The notes: generated from the sequence alone by a model not told the origin. 64,000 nucleotides of DNA from Dioszegia crocea (GCA_001600615.1 BCKK01000005.1:744001-808000); one strand, 5' to 3'. Positions 23,889 through 37,049 are shown, counted from the stretch's first letter. Made by a program: numbers and translations.

Positions 23889-26313
23889 CTATTGGGTCTT
23901 CCTCGTCTCCTTGACTGCGACCTTCTCACCCTCTGCCTCGCCATCAGCCACATCGCCCACCGGCTCCACTTTGCCCTCGGCGACTTGACCAAACTCGTTG
24001 ATTCGGGAATAGTCGACGCGGTAGATGTACCTCTGTTCAGATCAGCTCATGAACACAGTCCAATCCCTAAGTTGACATACCTGGTACAGGAGAACAACAA
24101 AGACTACGTCGTCTCTGAAACAAGCGAGACGGTGGAGCCATGGCATCCGGATACAGAAGGCGAAGAAGTCATCGACAACAGTGGCGACTGAAGCATCAGC
24201 ATACAAATCCCAACTTCCAAGGTGAGGCGAGACTTACGCGTCTTGTAGACCATTGCCTTCATGCTGGATAGTCAGCTTGTGCACTCCACGGGAAAGGCTG
24301 GCGGGAAGCTAGCTTACGGCATGTGCGCTACACTCTTCAATTTGTAGTTGATGATCAATTGCGGGATGAGCTGGACGAAGCCGAACATGTAGATGGCCTG
24401 AGCAAGGGTGGTGACGATGAATGAGTACCAGCTTCGGTGGGTCCTGCAATGGTCAGCTATATCGTCAGGTATCGCGAGCAGGCAACCTAGAGGTGGACGT
24501 ACTGGTACATCACTATCATGTTAGCTTATACATCCTTGTGCTCGACCTAGTAAAAACAGGACTGAGCTCACAGGAGTAGATAGAGTAGATGACAAGTCCA
24601 GGAGCGGCGAAATATGATACAATGCGGAATGCAAGCTGGTCGTATTCCTGAGTCTTCTTTTCGTCCTCACTGAGAACCTTCTTGTCTGAAAGGGTCAGCT
24701 GAGTAGTTGTAAAAGAACAAGTACTCGTAAACTCACCCTCGAAAGCGATGTGGTATCCGATGATATTGTTCGAAGGTCGAATGCGGACATTGGTGACTGA
24801 ACATCAGCTGAGACAACTGGACATGACATACCCTTAGTAATCTTCCAAGCCTCGATGAGGAGACCACTGTGTTTGTTAGCTTTCACCGTCCGACACTACG
24901 CAGAGATGGAAACAACTCACATCCCCTGAGTGAACAGAATCATCATACTCGTCTCCTCCGAGCTGTCATGAAGGTACAGCAGGATGACAAGCTGCACGAA
25001 GCAGTTGGTCAAGATGGTGTTGAGACTGACACCGACCAGATCCTTATCCTTCTTGCGCCAGTGCTTGACATCCGACGAGAACGCCAGCATCTCAAAGACC
25101 ATGTGAAGCACCGTGACCAGCGCGGTAGTCACCAACAACCACGGGCTCGTCTCCGTCAACATCCGCTTGACCTCGTCCATTTCCGCGCCGGTTCCCCCGC
25201 CTTGAGTCGCAGCGGCCTGCTCAAACCCTTGACCGAGCGACGCGAACATCTGGAACTTCATAGCCCCAATCGCCTGGTATTGTACATGTAGGGGAAGCTT
25301 GGCGTCCGTGGCGTTGATGGGGTAGATGTTCTCCCTGAGTAGCCAGAAGTCGTTGGGGAATACAGGCGGGAAGTATTTCGGGGAAGAGTCCGGGGATTCC
25401 GAGGGTGCCATGAGGTAGTGCGGTTGAGCAGCGGGATGGAGTTGGCTCGTGACGACCTTTCCACCGCTGGAGATGATGGTCAGGGTGAGGTTTGTCGCCC
25501 AGTGCGCTACGATCTCTTTGGGGAGGAGCGAAGAATCAGGCTCGTCTTCGGTTGCCGACTCATCACCGCCGATAAGCTTCTTCTCTTTTCTGATTCGCTT
25601 CTTGGGTAGGAATCGAGTGAGCTCTATGTTGTCAGCTATAGTCCTATTGAATCAGGGTCAACGCACGTTTCCTGTAGAATGCAACCTCGGTCGGGCGTCT
25701 GCCCTGAACGCTTCCGCCATCCTTGACAAGCACGACGTCCATCCACCAACTAGCATTTCCAGAGCGCACAGCTTGAGGTACGTCAAGCATGAGATCCTCA
25801 GCACGAACGTCGGCGTAGTTCCCGTATGTGAGGCCGTCCCATCGAAGGACGCGGTCGGCATTGGACAAGTTCGGTGTGTCGGATAGCGAGGTGTAGAGTA
25901 GCATGGAGATGGGCGTGCCGAGGTCCCAGACTGGTTCGGCAGCGATAGTGGATACTGGAGTACCAGGGACGACGGCGCTTGAGGCACCTGCGCCTGGAGC
26001 AGGGGATGGGATGGCGGCGGGAGTAGCGGGGGGTGATGACTTGCTTAAACCGAGCTGATTATTAGTCCCAAATTTCGTATTGTCTGAACATAGGAGGCTC
26101 TCTCACATATTTCATACCGTACGACATAGCTGCTGAGTCAGCATCCCGTCCAAGCAGGCTTCGCAAGCGTCACTCACCCATTTGTAGCGCGAGGAACATG
26201 GCGATGGACCGAGCGATGCCCATGAACTTGTTGGCGGGCTCTGCTGCCGCGGGCCCAGCAGGCCCTGCGGTACCTCCTCCAGCAGCTGGAGCTGCGGTGC
26301 GAGGCTGTGACAT
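23889..26313 (-). CDS. CLPTM1-family multipass membrane protein
   Basis: Homologue of cleft lip and palate transmembrane protein 1. The human relatives act in the ER and Golgi, including receptor trafficking and lipid or GPI handling. Starts MSQPRTAAPAAGGGTAGPAG at ATG 26313. Lumenal domain: TPISMLLYTSLSDTPNL and WWMDVVLVKDGGSVQ. The family hallmark is FPNDFWLLRENIYPINATDA, then LPLHVQYQAIGAMKFQMFAS and EMDEVKRMLTETSPWLLVTT. Membrane segments follow (VTALVTVLHMVFEMLAFSSD and others across many small exons). The C-terminus reads RYIYRVDYSRINEFGQV, a conserved family ending, followed by an acidic tail to TAG at 23889. About ten introns; roughly 620 residues. Confidence 0.9.
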
Positions 26314-26649
26314 TGTAGCCTGAATGCCTTGTGTGTGGAGTAGATGGGAAGGTCAAAGAACAACACCTTGGGAGGGTCGTTGCTAGGAGGTTCGGCCCGG
26401 CCGCCCAGCGAATTACGAGAAACCCGATCCGCACATGTAGGGGGGCTTCAAGCTTCAAGAATCACTACACTGGACTGCCCAGGCTCGGTATACGTTCAGA
26501 AACTAAGCGTAACGTATAGTGCAGAAGGCAAATTGTCGCGCAGTAGCACACCCGATTACTCCCTCGAGGGACTGAAAGACATACATCGCGATAGTCAAAA
26601 CCTGTAAAAGCGATGTGATTCACAAGGAAGGGGCAGAAGAAATAGCGCT
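26314..26649. other. promoter region of the CLPTM1 gene
   Basis: 336 bases between two minus-strand genes; nothing beyond presumed promoter and 3' end. Confidence 0.4.
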
Positions 26650-27384
26650 CTACAAGACCGAGTATACCCTGAAACCTGTCTCAGTATCGAAGACGGTGTC
26701 ATCGCAGATACCGAGCTCTGGCACAAGTCTGGACCTGTTGATGAGCTGTAAAATCACGCGCTTTAGCTCTACAAGCGGCTGGTCCTTCAAAATGTCGCTG
26801 AGGAGGATGTATCGGCTGCCGCCGTCCTTGGAGTAGTGCAGGGGCACTGAACCATTGAGTGTCCCCAAGTTCTGTACCCCGTAATTGGCTCATAACACCT
26901 TTGTACTGTGCTGACATTTGCCAGACAGATTGAGCTATCACCCCATTTCATTTATAAGAGGATGAAGCGAATACTCACTGTGGTCATTGTCGATCATTCC
27001 AAATAGACCTTCGGAAGGAGACGAAGTCTTGGGCCAGCCTTTGGCGTACTGGCGGATATCCGAGAAGATCGGAACAGCATCAGGAATGAGTTTGTGCTGG
27101 GTGCTGTGAGTGTTCAGTGAGAGCAAGGAGCCAGCGTATGAACGTTGTGGAAGAGGCATCGCTTGATGAGGTCGTGGTATAAAGAGGGCTGCTGTTCGTA
27201 AGGTTATGTCCCTGTAGTAGGGGCGTGCATGATATAAACAAAGGTCATCCTCAGGAGTCAGCGTGAAGGGAGGGAGGGAGTCATGCGTAGTAGTCGGCCG
27301 CCCGAAGGCCGAGGTCTTATGTAAGTTGGCGGCGATGACCGGGGCGAGGAATGTGGTGTTTCGAGAACGCCCAAAAGTCCCCAT
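26650..27384 (-). CDS. unknown protein, two-exon orphan
   Basis: Exon 1 starts at ATG 27384 (MGTFGRSRNTTFLAPVIAAN) and runs to GMIDNDH near 26982. An intron starting GTGAGTATTC and ending at TGTTATGAG gives an in-frame join to TNYGVQNLGTLNGSVPLHYS, then ILLSDILKDQPLVELKRVIL and a C-terminus DTVFDTETGFRVYSVL. About 215 residues; no signal peptide or membrane helix. No family recognised. The intron join lacks a good branch site, so the second exon boundary is uncertain, but both exons have balanced, protein-like composition. Its start codon is 155 bases from the divergent GPI13 gene. Confidence 0.45.
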
Positions 27385-27539
27385 ACAAATGTATGCGACA
27401 TCAGTGTCTCTTACAGCGAGCTGGTCAGTCCTCTACCCAGTACAGGGACTTTATAGAATCGAAGCTAGGACACGCAGCCTAGTAGTTTGGGGCGCGAAGG
27501 AGACGGAACTAGTGATATAAGGCCAAAGTTGCGACCAAG
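27385..27539. promoter_or_regulatory. 155-bp bidirectional promoter, orphan / GPI13
   Basis: Head-to-head start codons 155 bases apart, so both genes must share this promoter space. Confidence 0.4.
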
Positions 27540-30500
27540 ATGCCCGCCCGGTATGTCATTTCCATCTCCCGTCGAGCAGCTACCAGCTGCTAATGTCACA
27601 GCAAAAGCGCTGCAGCCAAGGCGGCCGCATCTGGGGCTACCTCTTTACCTAAACTCCCTGGATCAGAAGCGCCGACCAAGTCTCGCGCAACGACTCCAAG
27701 ACCAATGGTTTCGGCCCCGCTACGGCAGCTACCTCCGAATTCATCATGGGCCTCTCAGCTCTCCAGGCCAACACTAGCCGCCTTGATACTCCTCATCATC
27801 ACCTTCTTTCACCTAGTGGGGCTGTACACCTTTACCCGAGGCTTCCTCCTCACCCGCCTCTCCATCCCAGCCGTTTCGCCCGCGTACGCTGCGGAAACCG
27901 GACCCCCAATACCCCCTACCCATTCTAAAGCCGTCATCATCATCATTGACGCGCTGCGTACCGACTTCATATCCCCTAATCACCCCTTCCCACCCTCTCC
28001 AAACCACCATGGAATACTCACGCTCCCTGCGGAGCTCTCCGCCCGACACCCCCATCACTCCCTCATCTTCAATACATTCGCCGACCCCCCAACAGCCACC
28101 ATGCAGCGGATCAAGGGTATCACTACTGGTTCCCTCCCTACCTTCGTTGATGTTGGGGCGAATTTTGCAAGCACAGCCATTGAAGAAGACTCGATCATAT
28201 CTCAGTTGAAATTGGCAAACAAGTCGGTGGTGTTTATGGGGGATGACACCTGGGTGAATCTCTTCCCTGAGTCATTCACTCAAGCCCACCCATTTGACTC
28301 GTTCAACGTCGAAGATCTACACACGGTCGACAATGGCGTTATCGAGCATATCTTCCCTTACCTCCACCCGTCCAACTCTTCACAGTGGGATGTCCTCATT
28401 GGCCATTTCCTCGGTGTCGATCATGTGGGACACCGGGTCGGGCCTGGGGCACCCATCATGCGAGAGAAGTTGAAGCAGATGGATGGTGTGCTGAGGCGGG
28501 TGGTGGACCAGCTAGATGAGGATACTCTACTGGTGGTATTAGGGGATCACGGGATGGACGATACGGGGAATCACGGTGGAGATTCCGAGCTGGAAGTTGC
28601 GGCAGCACTATGGATGTACTCCAAGGGTCCCGCTTTGTCTAGTCCGAACATTGGCGGCGCGGCGGAGACTTTCCCTCGATACACCTTCCCCCACACGTCC
28701 ACATCCATGCGCCACGCCAATCAGATCGATATCGTCCCTACACTGTCGCTCCTCCTAGGCATTCCCATCCCATTCAACAACCTCGGTTCCATCATTCCCG
28801 ATTGCTTCTCTGCCAATCTACCCCAGCTCGAATCTGCCATGCGAGCCAACGTCGACCAGATCAGCCGATACATTGGCGAGTATGGCGATGTCAAAATTGC
28901 CCACGGGCTGGATGACGTCCAGAGAGCTCGGCTCGAGGCTGTCAACCAGCTTCGCTCTGTCTGCGACGGGACATCTGGGGGCGAGTTGAAATGCCCAGAC
29001 TCCCCATCTACATCTGCCGCTCTACAGCAATCCTACCATGCGCACCGAGCGTACGCCAACTCAGCCCTCACTCTCCTCCGCGGTCTCTGGGCCCAATTCT
29101 CCATCACCCTCATCACCCTCGGCCTGCTCATACTCGGCCTAAACATCCCCGTACTCCTCCTCCTATATACCGGTATCCGAAATCAGGGTCCAGGCTGGGA
29201 TCAAATTGCCATCCGCTTCATCGATTCTGCCGTGCTTGTTACCTCCTCAGTTGCCGCACCTGCAGCCGGAATCGTCGCAGCCTACCTAGCCATCACCAAT
29301 ACCTGGGACACAGCTCTCGTCTTCCATTCCGGAGCGGTCGCCGGAGTCTTAGCTGCAGAAGCAATGTTTGCTGTCACATTCTTCAGCTCCAATTCCCTCC
29401 CTACACTCTCCTCCCTTACCCTCAAACGAGCCATCGGGCCCATCCTCCTCATCCTCCACGCGGTATCCTTCGCTTCCAACAGTTTCATCATGTGGGAAGA
29501 TCACATGGTTGTCTATCTCATCAACACCGTAACCGCCATATACCTCCTTAAATCCCTCACCCACCCCACAGCAGACATGCGAATCAAAGTTATTGCTCTT
29601 TCCCTCGCTTTCGGCCTAGCGACGCGATTACTAGGCAGCATCACCGTCTGTCGAGAGGAGCAACAACCATACTGCCGAGTAACTTTTTACTCTGGTTCAA
29701 CACCCGTCGCTGCCTCATGGGTACTCGCTATCCTCATCCCCCTTGCCCTCCAACTTCCCCGGGCCATCGGCATAACCCTAGCCCAATCCAAATCTACAGG
29801 CGGTCCAGCCCCGACTTTCCTCGGTAAACTCTGGCGAGCCATCCTCACCTTAAACTCCCTACAATGGCTACTGGAATACACCACCAGTAGCGATTTCTTC
29901 ACGGGGACAGGCCACTACGTGATTAAAATCGTCCGTGTTTGGGCCGCACGATTCTCCTACCTCGGCACCCTTGTCGTATTGCCATACTACTGGTTCACGT
30001 CCGGTCTGTGCATTACCATCGAGCGTGGGACAGAACAAGACGGGTCCGAAAAGCCAATCACAGTCTTTGGATTCGCCAACGCCTTTGGATCTACCTACCT
30101 CCTCTTCCTCCTCATCCCTTTCGGCCTCTTCCACCTTGTCAGCCCTCCCATGGCCCAAGTAGCCCTATCCGTCATCCTATGCTGCATCGTTGCCCACCTC
30201 GAAAACATCGACACCCAGCGCGACTCCATCCTTATGACTACCCAATTCTCACAGTCGTCCGCTCCGGGCGGCTTCGAGCCGGGACCTACGACAGCTTTGG
30301 TCAGGCCGGGCTTCACGGATATTGTCCCTCTCGCTCTCTTGGGCTTCATTGGTTTCTTCTCCACAGGCCACCAGGCGGTCCTCACTACTATCCAATGGAA
30401 AGCCGCATTTGTGGGCTTTGAGACCCTCACATACCCCTTCGCACCCCTCCTCGTCATCCTCAACACATGGGGACCATTCATCCTCACCGCCATGGCAGTA

Positions 30501-30800
30501 CCTCTGTTGGCCATTTGGAATGTCTCCCCTAGGCCGCAAGGTCAAATCCCTGTCCTAGCCCACGCTATGCAATTGGCGATAGGGTTCATCATCTATCACA
30601 CCACTCTCACATTTGCTTCGGCGGTATTTGCAGCGTGGCTAAGGCGGCATCTGATGGTATGGAAGGTATTCGCACCGAGATTCATGCTGAGCGCGGCGAC
30701 GCTGGTGTTGGTTGATCTAGGGATCATCGTAGCAGTGACCATAGGGCTGAGAGTGACGAGTTGGAAAGTCTGGCGGACATTCAAGTGTGAGAGCATATAG
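27540..30800 (+). CDS. GPI13: GPI ethanolamine phosphate transferase 3 (PIG-O / GPI13)
   Basis: ER enzyme that adds ethanolamine phosphate to the third mannose of the GPI anchor precursor, the point later joined to protein. A short exon (MPAR) at 27540-27550 joins at 27602 to one long exon; about 1069 residues. One membrane helix near residue 60 precedes the lumenal alkaline-phosphatase-like domain: KAVIIIIDALRTDFISP carries the metal-binding Asp; TTGSLPTFVDVGANF carries the catalytic Thr; HFLGVDHVGHRVGPGAP and VLGDHGMDDTGNHGG carry the His/Asp metal ligands. Thereafter about a dozen hydrophobic helices fill residues 500-1060, as in the family. It ends 39 bases from the convergent SET-MYND gene. 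Confidence 0.94.
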
Positions 30801-30839
30801 CGGGGTGAATGTAGAAAGATAGATGCATAGCTTAGTGGA

Positions 30840-33055
30840 CTAGATTGTGATACCCGCCATTCTAAAGTTCATTCGATACGCCTGAGTTTCCATTTCCATA
30901 TCCTTAATCTCCATCTTGATTCCTATCCCCACTACTCCGCCCTCACGGCCAAAACAGCCGGCGAGCGCTAAAGAAGCCTCACGAAGCACGATTAGAGCGC
31001 TTTCAAGTCTCTTGAGCTCTACGCGGACATGTGCGGAGCTCCGGCCAGTCGCCATAACTTCGTCTGGGACAGGGAAGGTTATGCCCAGTAATCGAGCCTT
31101 TTGAGCGAGGAGAATAGCCATAGTCGGGTGGGTGGGCGCATATACCTGCTGAGCGGCTTCAAGGGCTAGCGAGAGGTGATGCATTGGCGAAGCGAGCTCT
31201 TGGAGGTTGGCCGGCGTTTCCATAGTGAGGAGACGAACGAGGAGGCGTTGGAGTGGGATGAGGGGGTGGGAAGAGGATGGGCAGAATGCTTGGAGTTGAG
31301 AACAGATAGTCTGGACTGCCCGGATGGACTGATCACGAGGGATGCCCGAGTGGTCTATGGATTTAGCGAATGATCCCTGATACAGCAGGTGGACTTACGC
31401 ATCAGACCAGTCTCGTCACTCTGCAATATACTCTTCGCACGGCTGAGCACAGTGTAGAGTGTCTTCTCATTGACTTTGAAATATACGCCGCAGGCTGAGC
31501 ATTTGGGAGTGACGCTACTGGGTGTTGGCGGCGATATAGAGCCCGATTCGGCCATATCGACCGGTACGCCTTCAGATTGGATATGGTTAAGCATGTGCGC
31601 CGTCCCCTTCTTCTTGCAGCCGGGATGGACGAGGCACCATCGTGGGTCGACCCAGGTAGAGTCGGCCTCGCGCAGACACAGAGAGCAAGCACAGGTGAAG
31701 TTGTATCGCGTAGAAAGTTCGGATTGGCGCATAGAGTAAGGCGATGCTACGTCGATATAACAGACTAGGATCTGGGCATGTCAGCTTTGGATTCAGAGCG
31801 CGAGTGTGAAAGCTGACCTCTTCGCCTGATTTGATAGGCTTGATAGCTGTCATTTGACCCAAACCTTTGCCTTTGGGGAAGACGACCACTGCGTTGGGTG
31901 CACAAGAGTGATTAGCCATGGCTAGTCCTGGCGCAACAATCACGCCTAACGCAGTCAGGTCTGGCGAATCAAGGGTGAAGGCGTTGGTCTGGTACTGGCG
32001 ATATCAGCTCTAAACAGTCGCCTTGGCGAAAAGGTAGACTTACTCTTGATAGCAACTTCATGAGTTCCAATTCTGGGTTTCCCTCAATTCCATACGCCTT
32101 CATCAACAGCCCCAAAGCTGTGTCATTGCCCGCTTCGAGGAGTTCTCGATCGACAATCCCGACATAGAACGCTAGGCGGAAGGCCTCATCTCGCAATTTG
32201 GACATGGAATCTGACTCGGGATCGATCTCTGGCGATGGTCAGCTATGGATGCGCGCGAAGGAGTCTCATCGGCGAGCTCACGAGATTGGAGTAAGGTATA
32301 CTCTTGCCACTGCGGCTCGTCAGCTGTAGTACTTCCATAGAATATGTGCGCCTCAACTCACAGCCTGACATGGCAGACCAGCATCCTTCGCCTTCTTCTT
32401 AGCCCACATCAATCGGCCTAGCGCTCTCGAGCCTTCGTAAGGCAAAAACTCAAGGCTTGTGATCGGGGTACCCGGGTTTCGCTCCAAGTGTCGCTTACGA
32501 AGAGCTTGAAAGGCTATACATTCCGTCTTGTGCATTGGCCAGTCGTCCTTGGCGCAAGCCTGATGCGTCAGCCACAGTGTTTCCCAGTCCATGAATCGGG
32601 GGAAAAGCTTACCGCCGAGCAGTAATGCACTATCTTGCACGTCGCACATCGTTTCAACTTCTCCTCGAACCAGCTCTCTTTCGCCGTCGCTGCGTCCTTT
32701 GGTGTGAGGAAACAGGCCGAACAATTCGTGCTGAGCTTGTCGGTAGATAACACCGCTGCTGGTGGTCGAGTAGTGTTGGCGTAGAGTGTATCTCCTGAGT
32801 GATGGTTAGCTCGCTAGTCTAGCCTCAACAGTGAATTGGGGCAGATAGCTTACCTCGCTTGAAAGCCTTAGTAGCGAAAACACCCCTCCCTCGTCCGGGC
32901 GTATTCTCTATCTTGATCCCGAATGACGAAGTCCCAAAGATCTTATTCTCCTGCTTTGTGGTCTTGGCTGTATCGGACTTTGGGTCGGAAGGGGGTGACG
33001 TCCATGTTGGTCGACTCAGATTGGGTGATGCGGAAGATGAGGATTTGGGTGGCAT
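30840..33055 (-). CDS. SET and MYND domain protein (SMYD type)
   Basis: Probable protein lysine methyltransferase. Begins MPPKSSSSASPNLSRPTW at ATG 33055. The first SET half reads GIKIENTPGRGRGVFATKAF. The MYND zinc finger has CSACFLTP, LKRCATCKIVHYCSAACAKD and DWPMHKTEC. The second SET half reads VAPGLAMANHSCAPNAVVVF (NHSCxPN cofactor/catalytic motif) and IKPIKSGEEV. A post-SET cysteine cluster follows (NFTCACSLC). The C-terminal helical, TPR-like region LHHLSLALEAAQQVYAPTHP is as in SMYD proteins. About seven introns; near 600 residues. Substrate unknown. Confidence 0.88.
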
Positions 33056-33506
33056 ATTGCTGGACTGTACTAGCTTTACTCTGATGGACGCGTTGTCTAT
33101 CGGACGGCTCTGACAGCTGATCGAATGACGACAAGAATGCAGATGTTTGTGAAATGTAGTGAGACGTCCCGCCGAGGACTGGAACTTTCTGCAAGGAATG
33201 AGTTGGCGAGATTTAGGCGAAATAAGCGAGAGGTCAAGCTGGAATTTTCTGGAGCCTTTCTCTCGGGCCTCGGGAACCCTGGCTGCCTCATCCCAGGATG
33301 AGCGACCTTACCGTGAATAGAAGCATTATATGATCCTATATGCTACACACAACGAATGGAGATGAAGAACGAATTATAATCTAGCGAACTGAAAGTCCCG
33401 CGCGGAAGGCCACCGCATGAGCCCCTCGCTCCCGTACTGATCCTCTCGCCGTTCAAATATCCTCTCTCGGACTGTCCCGGATGCTATCAACATCCACCTA
33501 AACGCA
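33056..33506. other. intergenic, SET-MYND promoter and ABC transporter 3' end
   Basis: 450 bases with no supportable gene. Confidence 0.4.
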
Positions 33507-36500
33507 TCACTTGTCCGACTTGCCCCTAACCAAACTCAACCTCTTCTTGCGCTTCTCTTCAGGCTGTGGCGTCCCCGCCGCCGATCCAGCCGCTGAAGTC
33601 GTATTCTTCTGAATCAACGCCGTGGCCTCGTCGACCTCTTCGCCCGGACTGGGCTTTGGGCTCGAACTCGATCCGCCTCCCAGACCGGATTTGAAGCTGT
33701 TCGAGCGAGAAACGCCTTGGTCCGAAATACGCCTGACAAACCCCTTGAGGCTACTAAGCCGCTTTCGCCGCTTATCCTCTTTCCCCAATTCGGGCAGGTC
33801 GGTAGTGGATGGATTGTTGGATGCGGATGGAGAGTCGGTGTTGCCAGCCTGGACGGACAGGTCTGAGCGTTGGGATGAAGAGCTTGTCAGGCGGGGCATA
33901 GGGGGGAAAGCGACTTTACGGGATGATGAGCCTGATCGAGAGGGGGATGGGCGTTCTGGCGAATGATTGTCTGGTGTAGGTGCTGGCGAGGTTTGGTTAG
34001 AGGGGAGGTTGTGGGATGTAGATTCCGGAGATTCAGTCTTGGTGATGGGAGGAGGGGTGGGGGCAGGGATGGGATCGAAATCCGCTTCGTCGTCCGGGTT
34101 CTCGAAGGGATTAGGGACGGAAAGTCTGCTCGGAGTAGGTTCGGGCGCCACGACGGCCGCGTACGACACACCCGGTTTGACCGTAGCGTCCTTGATCTCC
34201 TTTCCGAGTGTCTCATCACTCTCATGCCCAACTTCGAACCCCTCTCCTTGCTCAGCGGCGCCCGCCACATCTGCCTCATCCATCTTGGCCTTCGAGGATC
34301 GTCTAGACGGTCCAGGCGCCTCATCCTTGGCCTCTTCCACAAACTTGATGAGATCCTCCTCCTTCGGCAGAGTCTCTGCGATCTCCTCCGTCGACACACC
34401 TTCCAGCTGAGCAACCATCTCCGCCTCTGTAAAGATTTGCTTCTTCCACATGGTCGCAAATGCGCCATCGAGATCAATGAGCTCTTTGTAGCCTCCCTGC
34501 TCTACCACCTGACCGTCCTTCATCACGACGATCTGGTCCGAGTTGATGATGGTCGATAAGCGATGAGCGATGGAGAGGCTGCTTCGGCCCTTGGCAAGTT
34601 CCGCTAGGGCGCGTTGGATTTCGCGTTCAGTCTCAGTATCGAGTGCGCTCGTAGCTTCATCCAGGACCTGATATGTCAGCTGGGTCCTCTGTGTACATAC
34701 GCAAACAACTCACAAGGATAGCTGGACTCTTGAGGAACATCCTAGCCAAACTAACACGCTGTTTTTCACCTCCACTCAATCTCACTCCTCTTTCACCCAC
34801 CACCGTCGCATACTGCTCAGGGAAACCCATGATCCTCTCGTGTAGCTTCGCAGCCTTTGCAGCGGCGATGATTTGCTCATCATCCGATCCTTCTTTGCCA
34901 TACGCCACATTCGCCCCGATCGTATCGTTCCACAAGACACTGTCCTGGGGGACAATACCGATAGCGCGCCTGAGCGATAATTGAGTGACCTGAGAGATAT
35001 CCTGCCCATCTATCCGGATCGTACCCGACGTAATGTCGTAGAACCGGTAGAGCAGACGAAGAATGGTAGATTTACCCGACCCGGACTCTCCAACCAAAGC
35101 CATCGACTCGCCCTTCCCAATCGTAAAGCTGACCCCCTTCAATGCCTCCACCTTGCCATCATACGAGAAGATGACATTGTCAAATTCAATGACACCGTCC
35201 GTGACTACCAAGTCCGTCGCCCCGGGTTTATCATTCACCTCGGTTGGCTGCGCAAGGAGTGTGAACATCTTTTCAGCATCGGTAGTCTCTTGGTTGAGAA
35301 TCCGGTAGAGCCACCCGAATCGATCGAGGGGTCCCTGCATTTGGATATAGTACTGGATGAAGACGACGAAGGATGCTGGTGTGGCTTTGTTGTCGAGGAT
35401 CCGGAAGGCAATGATGAGGGCGCCAATGGTCAAACCGAGACTCATCAGGAAGTATTGAACGAGCGCGAGTAGGTTGAACCCGATCGACACCTTTGCCTCA
35501 GTCTCCTGGTATGACAAGATGGCAACCTTGAATCTGGCCCGCTCGCGCTCTTCGGCTGTAAAGTATTTTACAGACTCCCAGTTTGTAAGGACGTCAGAGA
35601 CGATTCCTCTCTGTTTGATATCCTTATCCACCATAATTCTCCTTTCCTTCATGCGCCAATTTGTGTGCGTCACTGAAAAGATCACGTAGATGATCATGAT
35701 GGTCAAGATGACGCACGCGAGGAGGCCACCGTAGAGGTAGAAGAAGACGCCAAAGGCGATAAAGATGTCGATAACGGTAGGGATGGCAGTGAAGAGGACG
35801 GTTTGGAATAGGTTATTGATGGCGGATCCTCTATCGATGATTTTGAGAACTTCGCCCGTGTTTCGCTTGGTATGGTAGGCGAGGGAAAGGTTAAGGAGGT
35901 GATCGAAGCAGAGTGACATCATTTGGCGATCAGTGTATTGCGACACTGGGACCCAAAGGACGTTATTGGCAAAGTTTAGGATACCGCTACTTCCGACGAG
36001 GTATCGGAGGCCGATGTATGACCCAAAGTAGAACCAGGGGGATGAGGACGAGGGTTTCCCAGCCTGAGAATCCGTTAGGCTCTGGACGACACCGCCCAGA
36101 GCGACGGGGACGAGGGGGTTGGCGACTCTGATGGCGAGAATGAAGAACATGCAGAGTACGACGTAGAATTGGAGTTTCTTGCTGGTGGATGGCCAGAGAT
36201 GTGGGGATAGTTTGCGCAGACGACCCAGGATTTCGCGCCATGTCAACGGCTTATCGTCCTTCTTCACCTCGCCGAGCTTTTTGGGGATGACAGGGGGTTG
36301 TTGTGGGGCAGCAGGAGTAGCTGCCCCTGGTTCTTGTGTGGAGACTCGACTCGACCCGGGTTTGCTCGATGGTCCGCCACTGCCCCCGAATGTCCCGTAG
36401 GCTGGACTTTGGCGGGCAGAGGATTCGGCATCGGCGTTGGTGTCGGTGAGGAGACCGGTGGTTTCGCTCGCGGGTTCGTACCGGATGATGGGAGTGGATA

Positions 36501-37049
36501 CGATGACCAAGAAGATGGGTAGGATGACCAGTCGGAGAGCTGAAGGAGGGATAGAAAGGATGTTGAATAGCTCGTCGCCATCTGATTGTCAGTGCGGCAC
36601 TCCCTATTTTGAAGGCTGGACTTACCTCCGTGTACCTTCTTAATGACGAGGAATACCAAATTTGGCAGCTCGCATACCAGGCCCAATGATCCCAGCACCA
36701 GCAGACCCTGATCGCCCCATCTCGCTCTCCATTCGATGACAATAGCCGTCAGTGCCCAAACGCACAGGCCTCCGAACGCATAGACCACCTCGACGGTCAA
36801 AGGCCATCCGTGCGGTGCCTTGCCCGTGGTGATGGCTGCAATGAGGACAGCGGAATCCAGGGCGTATGTGAAGGCGAGGAGAGAGAGGGATAGGAGAGTG
36901 TAGCTTCGTCGAGGAGTGACGGTGCGGATGGTTATAGGTCGGATACCTGGTAATTCTGGTAGTTCCTCTGGTGGGGCCGGGAGGAGAGTTAGGAAGGGGA
37001 GAAGGAGAAGGGCGGGAGTGGCTATGTGAAGGTAGGAAAGGACGCTCAT
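33507..37049 (-). CDS. HMT1/ABCB6-like half ABC transporter, vacuolar or mitochondrial type
   Basis: Half-size ABC exporter with an extra N-terminal membrane domain, the layout of fission yeast Hmt1 (vacuolar phytochelatin/cadmium transport) and human ABCB6. The N-terminus has about five helices (LHIATPALLLLPFLTLLP through GLVCELPNLVFLVIKKVHGG). The core has six helices with FYVVLCMFFILAIRVANPLV and IDIFIAFGVFFYLYGGLLAC. The nucleotide-binding domain has Walker A LVGESGSGKST, Q-loop GIVPQDSVLWND, signature VRLSGGEKQRVSLARMFLKS, Walker B LDEATSALDTE and switch His IAHRLSTI. An unusual Ser/Pro/Glu-rich tail of about 290 residues follows (residues 830 on). I chose ATG 37049; the frame extends 12 bases upstream only through a TTG. 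About 1125 residues. Confidence 0.9.

Noticed and set aside
23841..24191. 116-codon plus frame at the CLPTM1 C-terminus
   Set aside because: Antisense to the conserved RYIYRVDYSRINEFG exon of CLPTM1.
28991..29551. 186-codon plus frame inside GPI13
   Set aside because: Shadow frame of the membrane domain of GPI13, Pro/His/Arg-rich without sense.
30825..30900. Possible tRNA gene from a TAGCTTAGTGG box-A-like word
   Set aside because: No matching B box or cloverleaf stems, and it overlaps the coding end of the SET-MYND gene.
33963..34559. 198-codon plus frame over the ABC transporter tail
   Set aside because: Antisense shadow of the Ser/Pro-rich tail and nucleotide-binding domain, which is clearly coding on minus.
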